From Trichococcus patagoniensis (GTDB lineage: Bacteria > Bacillota > Bacilli > Lactobacillales > Aerococcaceae), in assembly GCF_003051085.1 (NCBI RefSeq), contig NZ_QAOM01000003.1, forward strand, positions 62,001 through 126,000: a stretch of DNA of 64,000 nt, written 5' to 3'. Made by a program: the position numbers and the translations under genes. The notes beneath the pieces were generated by a model. The model saw only the letters and a list, made by a program, of their open reading frames with translations, was not told the DNA's origin and did no database searches. Position 1 is the stretch's first letter; each line of letters starts with the position of its first letter. Below, piece after piece: positions 34,678 to 44,424 of the stretch.

Positions 34678-35168
34678 GGAGTCAACACCATCCGTTTATC
34701 GCCACCCTCATCCACAAACAACGTGCCGTGATCTTTATAACGTTTCAATACGAAATGAGTAGTGGTTGATTGTACTTCGTCGATGACGGAAAGACGTTTC
34801 GCAACAAATAGTGCGATCTCTTTCATCGGAGCTTTCTTCAGTTGCACCATAAAATCAAACCCGCCGGACATCAGGAAAACAGTATCCACTTCAGGGAATT
34901 GGTAGACTTTTTCCGCGATACGGTCGAAGCCGGACCCTCTTTGCGGATTTACGCGCAGCTCGATGATGGCAGAAACTTCGTCATCGCCGGTCTTGTCCCA
35001 ATTGATCAAGGTATGGTAGCCGCAGATGATTTTGTCCGTTTCCAGTTCTTTCACGGCAATCGCCACTTCTTCTGTGGCAACGCCCAACATGACCGCAACT
35101 TCTTCATCAGTCAGTTTGTTGTTCTTTTCAATAATCTTCAGAATTTTTTCCTTCAAATCGTTTTTCAT
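34674..35168 (-). CDS. Lrp/AsnC family transcriptional regulator
   Basis: 164 aa from ATG 35168 with GAGGAGG upstream. N-terminal winged helix (NKLTDEEVAVMLGVATEEVAIAVKEL) and a C-terminal RAM-type alpha/beta domain (VSAIIELRVNPQRGSGFDRIAEKVYQFPEVDTVFLMSGGFDFMVQL). Likely amino-acid-responsive regulator of the aminotransferase in the same operon. Confidence 0.88.
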   Translation of the reverse strand: MKNDLKEKILKIIEKNNKLTDEEVAVMLGVATEEVAIAVKELETDKIICGYHTLINWDKTGDDEVSAIIELRVNPQRGSGFDRIAEKVYQFPEVDTVFLMSGGFDFMVQLKKAPMKEIALFVAKRLSVIDEVQSTTTHFVLKRYKDHGTLFVDEGGDKRMVLTP

Positions 35169-35333
35169 CGTTTTGCCTCCTCTGGCTGTACGCATTCGGG
35201 CCATTTTCAGGCTCTATTATTCATTTTTTGATAAATGAAATTTCTTTCATTTTATCACCACTACCATGTACTTGCAAATATGTTCTCGATAATTGAGGCA
35301 TGCGGGAGGGCTCAACAGCACTGAAAAACCCGC

Positions 35334-35379
35334 AAAAAAACTCCACAGGCTCGCGGATCGCGGACTTGTGAAGTTTTTT
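35334..35379. terminator. Terminator of second GH3 gene
   Basis: Stem with AAAAAACT/AGTTTTTT outside, CACA/TGTG and a GC-rich inner stem CGCG/CGCG; both strands end in T runs. It follows the GH3 stop at 35388. Confidence 0.8.
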
Positions 35380-35387
35380 CTTATCGA

Positions 35388-37151
35388 TTAATAACGCGTA
35401 TCCAAGAATCCGCAGAATGCATCCACCGGAGAAACGCCAGTGAATTCGGAACGGCCGACCATTTTATTGACAAGAGCTTGCAGTGTGAAGTCTTTTGAAT
35501 CGTATGTGTTGATGTAAGTTTGTACTTGCGGCACGTCAGCCAAGTGGTTCGGTGCTTGCACAGATACAAAGATTGTAGGGATTTCATGGACATAAAAAGG
35601 AATGTCCGGTGTCCCTTTTGAAGCTGGCCATTGGATGCGTTGATCCGTATTCGGTTGTACCGAAGCCACGTTGATGATCAAGTCGTAGGCTGCTATCAAT
35701 TCTTTGATCGGACGTTTTTGAGCGTACACGTTCGCAACGGCAGCAGCTCTTTCTTCTTCCGGCAATTTGTTGATCCGTTCTTCCGTCGATTCCCAGATGG
35801 AGACTTCGAAGCCTTCAGCTTCCAGGATACCTTTCAATGTATCGACCGGACGGACCGCTTCGCCGCCGATCATTGCACCGAATCCGCCTTTGTGGCCTTC
35901 AACGTTGACCAACAGGACACGTTTCGTTTTATCCGGTGAAATCGGGAAGATATTTTGGTTGTTTTTTACCAAAGTGATCGCTTTGTCGGCAACTTCAACT
36001 GCGATTGCCTTGTTTTCCGGCAAGCCGATTTTAGCCATCGCTTCTTCTTTGGACGGCAAGATTTCTGTTTTCGCTTTTTTATGCAGTCCTAAAGCAGCTT
36101 TTGTACCCAAAATACGCGTCAAAGCTTCTTCCAAACGCTCGTCGGTGATGACGCCGTTATTGTAGCCATCCAACATCCATTGGAAATCTTCGTCCGGATC
36201 GTTGAAGAACAAGAACAAGTCGGAACCTGCGGCGATAGCTGTCGGCAGCATATCTTGACGTTTCATGGCAGACGTCATCGCGACCATGTGGCTGGCATCC
36301 GTAACGACCAGACCATTGAAGCCCATTTTATCGCGCAACAGATCTGTCAGGATGTATTTGTTCAAAGTAGCCGGCATAATCTGTTCCTGGACGCTAGCTT
36401 CCGGATTGAAGTATTTCACGTATTCAGGCAAGGAGATATGACCTGCCATGATGGATGGTAAGCCGGCATCGAACAAGGTGCCGTACACTTTACCGAATGT
36501 AGCGTCCCATTCTTCAGTGGAATATGGGTTTACGCTGAATGACAGATGTTGGTCGCGCTCATCGATTCCGTCCCCAGGGAAGTGTTTTGCCGCTGGTGCG
36601 ATGCCGCTCTCCTGGATTCCTTTCATGTATGCCAAAGACAATGCGATCGTTTTATCCACATCGCCGCTCCATGTACGGGTTGCGATGATCGGGTTACGCC
36701 AGTTGCGGTTGATGTCCACAATCGGAGCGAAACTCCAGTTGCAGCCGATAGCAGCAGCTTCGACACCGGAAACGCGGCCCATTTCATAGGCATACTTCGT
36801 ATCATTTGTAGCTGCGATTTTCACTTCAACACCGACATAGGTACCGTCTTTACATGCGCCGTTGCCGCCTGCTTCTGTATTGGCAGCGATCAATAAAGGA
36901 ATTTTGCTGTTTTCCTGCAAAATTTTGTTTTGCTCATACACTTCTTCTGCCATCCCTGGATTATAGCGGACGCCTCCGATGTGGTAATTATTCAGTACGC
37001 CCGTCAGATATTCCTCCGTGCGCTCTGATCCCATATTGATGAACAGTTGCCCGATTTTCTCTTCAACCGACATGCCGGCAATCGTATCTTTGACCCACTT
37101 GATTCCCTCGGCATCCAAGTTATAAGGTTTAGTATTTAAATCGACTCTCAT
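35388..37151 (-). CDS. Glycoside hydrolase family 3 protein (paralogue of the 5.4-kb GH3)
   Basis: 587 aa from ATG 37151 (GAGGGG upstream). KHFPGDG at about residues 189-195 followed by DERDQH, nucleophile Asp (about D285) in GLVVTDASHM, and a C-terminal alpha/beta domain. Opens DLNTKPYNLDAEGIKWVKDTIAGM, nearly the same as the GH3 at 5434-7176. No signal peptide, so intracellular. Monocistronic with its own terminator and a possible promoter. Probably hydrolyses an imported beta-glycoside; specificity unknown. Confidence 0.9.
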   Translation of the reverse strand: MRVDLNTKPYNLDAEGIKWVKDTIAGMSVEEKIGQLFINMGSERTEEYLTGVLNNYHIGGVRYNPGMAEEVYEQNKILQENSKIPLLIAANTEAGGNGACKDGTYVGVEVKIAATNDTKYAYEMGRVSGVEAAAIGCNWSFAPIVDINRNWRNPIIATRTWSGDVDKTIALSLAYMKGIQESGIAPAAKHFPGDGIDERDQHLSFSVNPYSTEEWDATFGKVYGTLFDAGLPSIMAGHISLPEYVKYFNPEASVQEQIMPATLNKYILTDLLRDKMGFNGLVVTDASHMVAMTSAMKRQDMLPTAIAAGSDLFLFFNDPDEDFQWMLDGYNNGVITDERLEEALTRILGTKAALGLHKKAKTEILPSKEEAMAKIGLPENKAIAVEVADKAITLVKNNQNIFPISPDKTKRVLLVNVEGHKGGFGAMIGGEAVRPVDTLKGILEAEGFEVSIWESTEERINKLPEEERAAAVANVYAQKRPIKELIAAYDLIINVASVQPNTDQRIQWPASKGTPDIPFYVHEIPTIFVSVQAPNHLADVPQVQTYINTYDSKDFTLQALVNKMVGRSEFTGVSPVDAFCGFLDTRY

Positions 37152-37233
37152 GATATGTCCCCTCTCAAAATAGTTCCGGTACAGACCGGTACTGCAACGC
37201 ATTGCTAGCAGTTCTAGTATTCCTACAAGAACA

Positions 37234-37262
37234 AGTATAGGCATTTTTTTCGAAAAATTGAA
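37234..37262 (-). promoter_or_regulatory. Possible promoter of second GH3 gene
   Basis: Minus strand TTCAAT (37257-37262), 17-nt spacer, TATACT (37234-37239). The -35 is weak. A direct repeat CCGGTACAG/CCGGTACTG lies between promoter and gene (37176-37194). The rest of the 374-nt gap to 37525 holds no gene I can support. Confidence 0.4.
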
Positions 37263-37525
37263 GGCACTTTCACCCCATTTTCAAAAGGTTCGGATTCTGT
37301 TCAAAATTGAACCATTGGACCAACACTGGAGAAAAACGTCTTGGTTTCTGTTCACAACCCCCTACACGAAGCCCTTTCCTTGCATCCAGGAACGCCTCAA
37401 TGAGCTTTTCTGAACAGAAAAAACAGCCTTGTCTCATTGTCATTTTTTTGTCACACTATCCGTTTAATCGAGAAAAATGGAGCGCTTCCAAGGAAGGCCC
37501 CATTCTCTCTGCACGATTGTAATAA

Positions 37526-37912
37526 TCAGTCTACAAACTCGCCCACGATCGGCAGCCCCTCAAGGACTTGTTTGCCGTGAGGCGATTGGCTGGTGATTTC
37601 TTCCGTCAATTCATTGCCTGCCGTCAACCCCTGTTTGTGTTCACCGTCTTTCCAAGCTTCCACATTTGTGACATCGTAGACGACCCCATCGACGGCTACA
37701 TATGCAGGCTGGCCATTTTTGCCATTGTATTGACTGAGTTCTTCAAGCGTGAAGGTACGCATTTCGGTGATTGAGCTCTCTGTAATGGAACTATCCGTTG
37801 CGACTTCGGAACTCGTAGATGCACTGTCTTCGACAGTGGCAGGTGCGCATGCGACCAACAACAGACCGGCAATCCCTGCGTGTAGCATCAAGCTCAATTT
37901 TTTTCTGCTCAT
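37526..37912 (-). CDS. Lipoprotein with cytochrome b5-like heme-binding domain
   Basis: 128 aa from ATG 37912, 8 nt after AAGGAGG. Signal peptide with lipobox LLVAC, a Ser/Thr-rich linker, then a cytochrome b5-like domain: FTLEELSQYNGKNGQPAYVAVDGVVYDVTN, with candidate heme ligand His in DGEHKQG and SPHGKQ. It would be anchored outside the membrane. It directly follows a membrane flavocytochrome gene (18-nt gap), which suggests that the two pass electrons outward. Heme binding is inferred from the family. Confidence 0.8.
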   Translation of the reverse strand: MSRKKLSLMLHAGIAGLLLVACAPATVEDSASTSSEVATDSSITESSITEMRTFTLEELSQYNGKNGQPAYVAVDGVVYDVTNVEAWKDGEHKQGLTAGNELTEEITSQSPHGKQVLEGLPIVGEFVD

Positions 37913-37929
37913 AGCAATTTCCTCCTTCA

Positions 37930-39264
37930 TCATAAACCAAATGTTTCATAATGGATGCGGTCTTTGGGAACACCTTTTTTAAGCAAAACTGCTTCGACCG
38001 CATTCATGAATGGCGGCGGACCGCACAACAAGTATTCGGCAGCCTCGTATCGGATCTCATTGTCCTGGAGAATCTTATCGATTTTCCCTTCATCCAGAAA
38101 GCCACTCTCATTGGCAAAAAAAGGAACCAAACGGAAATCAGGGAGCCTGTCCTTCAACGATTGGAACTTATCGGTAAACCCATACTCCTCCTGATTTTTC
38201 AGACTCCAGACCAGCACCATTCTGTTCGGGAATTGTAGGTGCGCACTGTTTTCCAATATCCCCAGCATCGGTGTGATCCCGATTCCTCCCGCAAACATGA
38301 CCATACTCACTGTTTTATCGTGCATCCCTTCTTGAACATGCCACATACCGCCATGAGGGCCTTCAAGCGACGCTTTGACTCCCGGCTGCAGCGTTTGGAA
38401 CCGGTGCGTGTAATCCCCGGAATCCTTGATGGCCAGTGCGACTTCATCCCGATCCTGTGGGGCACTGATCAGCGAGAAAGGATGCTCTTCAGATGAATAC
38501 TGTGGGTCATAGAGGCGCAGAAAGACAAACTGCCCGGCTTGGTAAGGGAATACTTCGCCATTGTCCGGCTTCAGATGGACTTCCAGGACATTGCCCTTTT
38601 CCGGTCTTGTGGCTGTGACGGTGTACAGATTTTTCTTGAGTCTTGTGGGTTTGAGGAATTTATGGTTGATGTACAGGCCAAACGCCAAAGCGAAATAGCC
38701 TCCGAAAATGCCTGCGGCAAGGTAGTCGCCCTGCACGATCACGGTCATGGTCAAGACATGGATAGCCAAAAAAGTGGCGGCGAGTATATTGAAATTATGG
38801 ATGACTTTCATCTTCTCATAGTTGGCGATGGGATATTTTTTGAGGGTAGTTTTGGCCGTTTTGACGATTTTTTTTCGCCCAAACCAGTTGGTCATGATGA
38901 GGGCGGAAAGGACAGCGATGGTCAAAAAAAAGATGATGGCTAAGTCCCCGAAGATGGTCGAGTAGCGGTATACCCAGCCCCAGAGAACAGTCACCCATAA
39001 TTTATGCGTGACTCCGATCGATAAGGCGACGACGGCCATGATGGCATGGAATCGATTCAGCTTGTCCAAGCTGAAGTATTGTTCGATGAACCTCGGACGG
39101 GATGCGATGATGACTCCCGTCAAAAGCCAAGTATAGGATACAATCCCCAGAAATGGCGGGCCTGCGGAAAGGAAGCTCCTGTTCCTGAGAGAGACTGCAG
39201 CGATAAATACAGGGAGAAGGATATAAGCGGCAACAATCAGCATGCGCATCAGTTTTCTGTTCAT
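37930..39264 (-). CDS. Ferric reductase-like transmembrane flavoprotein
   Basis: 444 aa from ATG 39264 (AGAGG upstream). The N-terminal ~200 residues have six hydrophobic segments with His residues (NRFHAIMAVVALSIGVTHKLWV, HNFNILAATFLAIHVLTM) as in heme-binding ferric-reductase/NOX domains. The C-terminal half is FNR-like: FAD site HPFSLISAPQ and NAD(P) site MFAGGIGITPMLGIL and LLCGPPPFM. It would carry electrons from NAD(P)H across the membrane. The adjacent cytochrome b5-like lipoprotein is the probable acceptor. Confidence 0.87.
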   Translation of the reverse strand: MNRKLMRMLIVAAYILLPVFIAAVSLRNRSFLSAGPPFLGIVSYTWLLTGVIIASRPRFIEQYFSLDKLNRFHAIMAVVALSIGVTHKLWVTVLWGWVYRYSTIFGDLAIIFFLTIAVLSALIMTNWFGRKKIVKTAKTTLKKYPIANYEKMKVIHNFNILAATFLAIHVLTMTVIVQGDYLAAGIFGGYFALAFGLYINHKFLKPTRLKKNLYTVTATRPEKGNVLEVHLKPDNGEVFPYQAGQFVFLRLYDPQYSSEEHPFSLISAPQDRDEVALAIKDSGDYTHRFQTLQPGVKASLEGPHGGMWHVQEGMHDKTVSMVMFAGGIGITPMLGILENSAHLQFPNRMVLVWSLKNQEEYGFTDKFQSLKDRLPDFRLVPFFANESGFLDEGKIDKILQDNEIRYEAAEYLLCGPPPFMNAVEAVLLKKGVPKDRIHYETFGL

Positions 39265-39481
39265 TGCGGAGACCTCTTTTCTTCTGCGGGTTTCGGCGGA
39301 CAGATGCAAGCCGCGTTCCTTTCGGCAGGAAATGCATCTCTTGTGTCCATTTTATAACGTTATGCAAACGGATACAAACCAGAACCCTCGACCGGCAAAA
39401 TGCAAAAGCAACAGGAAGACACTATTGCGGCCGAAAGCTATGATACAATGGAAAAAATAATCCAAAATAAGGAATGATGAT

Positions 39482-40009
39482 ATGGACCATACAAAAAAAG
39501 AACTGACCTGCAACCAGACGCGCAACGTGCGCACTGCGTTCGTTTCCTACAGCGAATTGAACGATAAAGATACCCTGTTCGGTGGCGAAATCATGTCGCA
39601 TTTCGACTCAGCCTGCGGCAGGGCCGTGTTCAACTTCGTCAAGCGGCCTTCCTTCACCGCGACTGTCGATTTGGTCGCCTTCATCCAACCCGTCCGGAAA
39701 AATGAGGCCATCTACGTGGAGGCTTATGTTTCCGGCTGCGGGAACACTTCCGTGGAAGCCTTCGCCAAACTGACTGCCACGGATGTGCGCTCGGGTGAAA
39801 GCCAAATCTGCGCCTACGCTTTCCTGACTTTCGTCATCACCGACAGCTCAGATCTGGACTTTGCGATGCCGATTATCCAACCCGAGTCAGCAGAAGAAAC
39901 GATGATCTGTTCTGGTTACGACGAGCGCAGGATCAACAATCTGGTCAAACGCAACCAGAACAGCCAACTGCTCTCAGCTCTTTCGACAAAACAGATTTGG
40001 GATGCATGA
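39482..40009 (+). CDS. Acyl-CoA thioesterase (hotdog, YciA/BACH type)
   Basis: 175 aa. Hotdog fold with NDKDTLFGGEIMSHFDSACGRAVF, where the N/D and G-G residues line the thioesterase site, and FIQPVRKNEAIYVEAYV. Hydrolyses acyl-CoA in the cytoplasm. AAGGAATG precedes the ATG. Single gene, ended by a bidirectional terminator shared with oadA. Confidence 0.87.
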   Translation: MDHTKKELTCNQTRNVRTAFVSYSELNDKDTLFGGEIMSHFDSACGRAVFNFVKRPSFTATVDLVAFIQPVRKNEAIYVEAYVSGCGNTSVEAFAKLTATDVRSGESQICAYAFLTFVITDSSDLDFAMPIIQPESAEETMICSGYDERRINNLVKRNQNSQLLSALSTKQIWDA

Positions 40010-40014
40010 CTAAC

Positions 40015-40052
40015 AAAAAAGCCGAAATGCCCGTGGGCATTTCGGCTTTTTT
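40015..40052. terminator. Bidirectional terminator between thioesterase and oadA
   Basis: 18-bp perfect stem with core GCCGAAATGCCC/GGGCATTTCGGC, a 2-nt GT gap between arms, and A/T runs on both sides. Ends the long oad-cit operon on the minus strand. Confidence 0.93.
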
Positions 40053-40064
40053 ACTTTTGTATCC

Positions 40065-41459
40065 TTATTGTACGTCGATGGAAACATCGATTGTTTGTAC
40101 TGGAACATCGTAGAATCTGTCTTCTCTGCGTCCTAGGAAGTCTTTTGCTTGTTGCGGGAACAAAGCGTACATCAAAACATCTTCTGTGGATTTAGCGTAT
40201 TGGCTGATCTCTTTTTCAAATTTAGGCATTTGCGGCAAGATCAGATCGGCAGGTCTCACAGTTGTGATGCCTTCGTTGCCGATGATTTTTTTCGTGATTT
40301 CTGCAGAAATCGCTACAGGCGGTTTGCCGTATTGACCTCTTACATATTCCTTGATTTCGTTAGGCACAAGTTTGTAGCGCTCGCCTGAGATGACGTTCAT
40401 CAAGGCTTGCGTACCGACCATTTGCGATAACGGTGTAACCAATGGAGGATAGCCTAAGTCCGCACGCACTTTCGGAACTTCTGCCAATACATCGTCGTAT
40501 TTATCCTGCAGGCCTTGTTCAGTCAGTTGGCTCAACAAGTTGGAAAGCATGCCGCCCGGCACTTGATACAGCAATGTTTTCGGCTCGACGTCCTTCACTT
40601 TAGGGTTCAGGATGCCTTCGTTGCGGAAACGATCCCGGATCGGTGCAAAATGATCGGCGATTTCTGCAAGTTTGTTCATATCAAGACCCGTGTTGTAACC
40701 CAGACCTTCCAACGCGATTGCGACGGATTCAGTAGCCGGTTGGCTTGTGCCGCCAGCAAACGGGGAGATGGCTGTGTCGATGATATCAGCACCAGCTTCA
40801 ACAGCTTTCAGGTAGGTCATTTCAGCAATGCCGCTTGTCGCATGTGTGTGGACTTCCAAAGGCAAATCAACTGCAGCTTTGATTTTACTTACCAATTCAA
40901 AAGCGACGGCTGGCGTCAAAACGCCGGCCATGTCCTTGATGCAGATGGAATCTGCGCCCATTTTAGCCATTTCCTTCGTCAAGCCGACGAAATAGTCGAC
41001 TGTGTGGAATTCGCTGGTTGTATAAGAGATTGCAGTCTGGCAATGGCCGCCAGCTTTTTTGGTGATATCGATGGCTGTCTTCAGGTTGCGCAAGTCATTC
41101 AATGCATCGAAGACACGCACAACATCGATTCCGTTTTGGATCGATTTTTCGACAAATGCGCTGACGACATCATCGGAATAGTGTTTGTATCCCAATAAGT
41201 TCTGGCCACGCAAAAGCATCTGCAATTTTGCATTTTTGACTTCTTTACGGATCGTGCGCAGACGTTCCCAAGGATCCTCGTTCAAATAACGGATACAAGA
41301 ATCAAAAGTGGCGCCTCCCCACATTTCGATGGAGTGGTAGCCGGCTTCATCCATGGTTTTGATGATCGGCAACATATCTGATAGTGGCATACGTGTTGCA
41401 ATCAAACTTTGTTGACCATCACGCAAGACCGTTTCCATAAAACGGATTTCTTTAGTCAT
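40065..41459 (-). CDS. oadA: Oxaloacetate decarboxylase subunit alpha (carboxyltransferase)
   Basis: 464 aa from ATG 41459. FMETVLRDGQQSLIATRM, the metal-site HTHATSG and the Lys in ICIKDMAGVL identify the carboxyltransferase TIM barrel of OadA. It lacks the C-terminal biotin domain found in Klebsiella OadA; biotin is carried by the separate protein at 47063-47455. Transfers the carboxyl of oxaloacetate to biotin, giving pyruvate. Last gene of the operon, overlapping citX by 8 nt, matching the Enterococcus faecalis citCDEFX-oadA order. Confidence 0.95.
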   Translation of the reverse strand: MTKEIRFMETVLRDGQQSLIATRMPLSDMLPIIKTMDEAGYHSIEMWGGATFDSCIRYLNEDPWERLRTIRKEVKNAKLQMLLRGQNLLGYKHYSDDVVSAFVEKSIQNGIDVVRVFDALNDLRNLKTAIDITKKAGGHCQTAISYTTSEFHTVDYFVGLTKEMAKMGADSICIKDMAGVLTPAVAFELVSKIKAAVDLPLEVHTHATSGIAEMTYLKAVEAGADIIDTAISPFAGGTSQPATESVAIALEGLGYNTGLDMNKLAEIADHFAPIRDRFRNEGILNPKVKDVEPKTLLYQVPGGMLSNLLSQLTEQGLQDKYDDVLAEVPKVRADLGYPPLVTPLSQMVGTQALMNVISGERYKLVPNEIKEYVRGQYGKPPVAISAEITKKIIGNEGITTVRPADLILPQMPKFEKEISQYAKSTEDVLMYALFPQQAKDFLGRREDRFYDVPVQTIDVSIDVQ

Positions 41460-42009
41460 GTAATTGGTCACTTCCTTCTTGTATTATTTTAGAAATGGCA
41501 TCTTGCATTTCTTCAATGGTGTGGCGACGGCTGCGTCCGCAATCTTTTGCATCACGATTGCAGATGAAACAGCGTCTCGTGTTCAGTCCTAACGCGGTCC
41601 GGCTGATGCTCTTCAGATCATTTCCTTCCATCCAAAGAACATCCAGGTCAAACAATCGGCCAAAAGGATGCGTTTCTTCGATCATCACCATTTTTTCCTT
41701 CAGTTGTGCAGGCGTCAATGGCGAAAGGAAAAAGTATTCCGCCCCTGTCTTCAGGTTCCGGTAGAGGGAAGCTTGCGGCAGATCATTGCCCAACACTTCT
41801 TCAATGCGTTCCAGAACTTCAGTAAAGACAGCTTCCAACTGTTGATTGTTTTTTATCGGACCCGGGATATTCATGAGTGCCATCAAGAGGCTGTCCTCTT
41901 TCTGGCTGCTCAATAATTCCCGTTGGATGGCGACACGTTTTTCACGCACTGCCAACATTTCTTCTAAAGTGACGCGTTCTCCTTCAGTAAAAAGGGTTGA
42001 ATTAGACAT
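41452..42009 (-). CDS. citX: Apo-citrate lyase phosphoribosyl-dephospho-CoA transferase
   Basis: 185 aa. CitX signature GRLFDLDVL and RTALGLNTRRCFICNRDAKDCGRSRRH. Attaches the triphosphoribosyl-dephospho-CoA prosthetic group to a Ser of CitD. Overlaps citF by 8 nt and oadA by 8 nt, so translation is coupled. Confidence 0.94.
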   Translation of the reverse strand: MSNSTLFTEGERVTLEEMLAVREKRVAIQRELLSSQKEDSLLMALMNIPGPIKNNQQLEAVFTEVLERIEEVLGNDLPQASLYRNLKTGAEYFFLSPLTPAQLKEKMVMIEETHPFGRLFDLDVLWMEGNDLKSISRTALGLNTRRCFICNRDAKDCGRSRRHTIEEMQDAISKIIQEGSDQLHD

Positions 42010-43534
42010 TTTTTACCACATCGATTATCGTGCCATCACGGTATTCGATTAAAGCAACTACTTTGTTTCCGTATTCAATAGGTTCTGGCGCTCCTACTAC
42101 AGAATATGCAATGTCTTTTAATTGTTCAATTGTAAATTGAGGAACATCAAGATTACTGAAGTGTTCAATTAAATCTTTACGTTCAGGATTGATAGCAATA
42201 CCAACTTCGGTAACAACTACATCTACACTGTCACCTGGTGTAACGACAGTATTTACTGTATCAACAATTGTTGGGATACGTCCACGAATAAGTGGCGAAA
42301 TAACCAAACTCATTTTACATGCTGCACTTGTATCTGAGTGTCCGCCTGAAGCGCCACGAATAACACCATCAGAACCTGTTATAACATTCACGTTAAAGTC
42401 GGTATCGATTTCTAGCGCAGATAAAATAGCTGTATCCAATTGATTGATGACAGCGCCTTTGCTTAATGGAGAAGCATACATGTTTGCATCAATTTCATAA
42501 TGGTTAACATTATTTCCTAAAGAAACAGCAGATGGATGGTCAAAATCTTGCACGTCGATGATTTTTCCAACAAGTCCTTCTTCAAGCAATTCTACCATTG
42601 CGTTAGTAATACCACCTAAAGCAAAGCTAGCTTTGATACCATCTTCAATCATAGAATCTCTCAAGAAGCGCGTTACAGCAAGAGATGCTCCACCGGTACC
42701 TGTTTGGAAAGAGAAACCTTGTTTATAATAAGGAGAATTAATTATTACTTTAGAAGCATATTCTGCAATCAATAGTTCTTTAGGGTTTTTAGTGAACCGT
42801 GTTGCCCCTTTAGCAATTCCTTCAGGATCGCCAATTGCATCAACGACAACAACATAATCAACATCTGTTTGAGGAATACTGATTGGTGTGTTTGGATAAG
42901 GCATCAATGAGTCAGTAATAGCGACAACTTTATCAGCATACTTTGCATCTACCATAGCGTAGCCTAAAGATCCGCACGTTGTTTTTCCTGATGTTCCATT
43001 CACATTACCATATTCATCAGAACTTGGAGCGCCTAAGAAAGCAACATCGATATGGATATCTCCACGGACGATTGCTCTGGCACGTCCACCATGAGAGCGA
43101 ATCACAACAGGGTTTTCCATGATACCTTGGGAAATAGCTGCCCCAACTTTATCACGTAATCCGCTTGATGTAATGTTTGTCACAACACCTGATTTAATAT
43201 GTCCAATTAATGGTTCATGAATATTTGCAATGGAGCTTGGTGCGATAGAAATGTTTTTGAAACCCATTTTAGCAATTTGATCCATAACCATGTTCATTAC
43301 GAAGTCACCTTCGCGGAAATGATGGTGAAAAGAAATTGTCATGCCGTCTTTAAGGCCTGTTTTTTCAATCGCTTCACGAATGCTACCCAACATCTTTTTG
43401 TCGTTAGGCTTTACAGGATGAAGTTTACGAGTAGACTCTTCGTAATCAGCGATGTTTGCTAATTCCCCATCATAAACACCATATTGTTGAGCAAATACAT
43501 CAGGAATATCTTTTCCAACTTTATTGATGGCCAT
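42002..43534 (-). CDS. citF: Citrate lyase subunit alpha (citrate-ACP transferase)
   Basis: 510 aa, normal CitF length. Conserved GMTISFHHHFREGDFVMNMV, GGRARAIVRGDIHIDVAFLG, and GGHSDTSAACKMSLV. Exchanges acetyl-ACP for citryl-ACP in the citrate lyase complex. Base composition is more AT-rich than citX and oadA. GAGGAGG precedes the ATG, which overlaps the citE stop by 1 nt. Confidence 0.96.
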   Translation of the reverse strand: MAINKVGKDIPDVFAQQYGVYDGELANIADYEESTRKLHPVKPNDKKMLGSIREAIEKTGLKDGMTISFHHHFREGDFVMNMVMDQIAKMGFKNISIAPSSIANIHEPLIGHIKSGVVTNITSSGLRDKVGAAISQGIMENPVVIRSHGGRARAIVRGDIHIDVAFLGAPSSDEYGNVNGTSGKTTCGSLGYAMVDAKYADKVVAITDSLMPYPNTPISIPQTDVDYVVVVDAIGDPEGIAKGATRFTKNPKELLIAEYASKVIINSPYYKQGFSFQTGTGGASLAVTRFLRDSMIEDGIKASFALGGITNAMVELLEEGLVGKIIDVQDFDHPSAVSLGNNVNHYEIDANMYASPLSKGAVINQLDTAILSALEIDTDFNVNVITGSDGVIRGASGGHSDTSAACKMSLVISPLIRGRIPTIVDTVNTVVTPGDSVDVVVTEVGIAINPERKDLIEHFSNLDVPQFTIEQLKDIAYSVVGAPEPIEYGNKVVALIEYRDGTIIDVVKNV

Positions 43535-44424
43535 TATAAAACCTCCTCCTCGTTAATCAGTTTAGCCGCTTTGGCCAATGCAATAACACGTTGTGCACGT
43601 TCAACAATTGGTTTATCAATCATCTTACCCTTCAATGAGATAACGCCAGAACCTTTTTCTTCTGCTTCTCTGATTGCCCAGATAACTTCTTTTGCATTTT
43701 GAATTTCTTTTTCTGTTGGTGCGTAAATCTTGTTAACGATTGGAATTTGACGAGGATTAATAACAGACTTACCATCAAAACCAAGTTGTTTAATAAGTTC
43801 AACTTCTCTAGCGAAGCCTTGTACATTGTCAACGTCAGAGTAAACTGTATCAATAGCTGCAATTCCAGCTGCACGAGCAGCATGAAGAATGTAGCTTCTT
43901 GCGAAGAATAATTCTTGACCGTCCGGGTAACGTTTTGTTTTCATGTTTGTTACGTAGTCTTCTGCGCCTAATGCAATCCCGATTAAACGAGTAGATGCTT
44001 TTGCGATTTCACGAGCATTCAATGTACCTTCAGCAGATTCGATGGCTGCCATCATTTTAGTTGTTCCGATTTCGATACCATATTTTGTTTCTACTGCAGT
44101 GATTACTTCATCTACATCAATGATATCTTGAGCAGTTTCTGTTTTTGGAAGTCTGATAACATTTACGCCAGCCAAAACTACAGCTTCAATGTCTAGTTTT
44201 CCAACAGTGTCTAAACTATTGATACGTACAACTGTTTCTGATTTGCTGTAATCAAATGTTTTCAATGCAAAATGCACCAAGGTACGGGCTGAATCTTTTT
44301 CTTTCAGAGAAACAGCGTCCTCCAAGTCAAACATGATTGAATCAGCACCATACAGGGGTGCATCCCTAAGCATTGCAGCATTTGCACCCGGGACAAACAT
44401 CATCGTTCTTCTTAAACGTTCCAT
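43534..44424 (-). CDS. citE: Citrate lyase subunit beta (citryl-ACP lyase)
   Basis: 296 aa. [42 protein letters not shown], and the late [10 protein letters not shown] are CitE/HpcH aldolase motifs. Cleaves citryl-ACP to acetyl-ACP and oxaloacetate. GGAAGGAG before the ATG; overlaps citD by 13 nt. Noticeably AT-rich relative to citC and citX. Confidence 0.96.
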   Translation of the reverse strand: MERLRRTMMFVPGANAAMLRDAPLYGADSIMFDLEDAVSLKEKDSARTLVHFALKTFDYSKSETVVRINSLDTVGKLDIEAVVLAGVNVIRLPKTETAQDIIDVDEVITAVETKYGIEIGTTKMMAAIESAEGTLNAREIAKASTRLIGIALGAEDYVTNMKTKRYPDGQELFFARSYILHAARAAGIAAIDTVYSDVDNVQGFAREVELIKQLGFDGKSVINPRQIPIVNKIYAPTEKEIQNAKEVIWAIREAEEKGSGVISLKGKMIDKPIVERAQRVIALAKAAKLINEEEVL

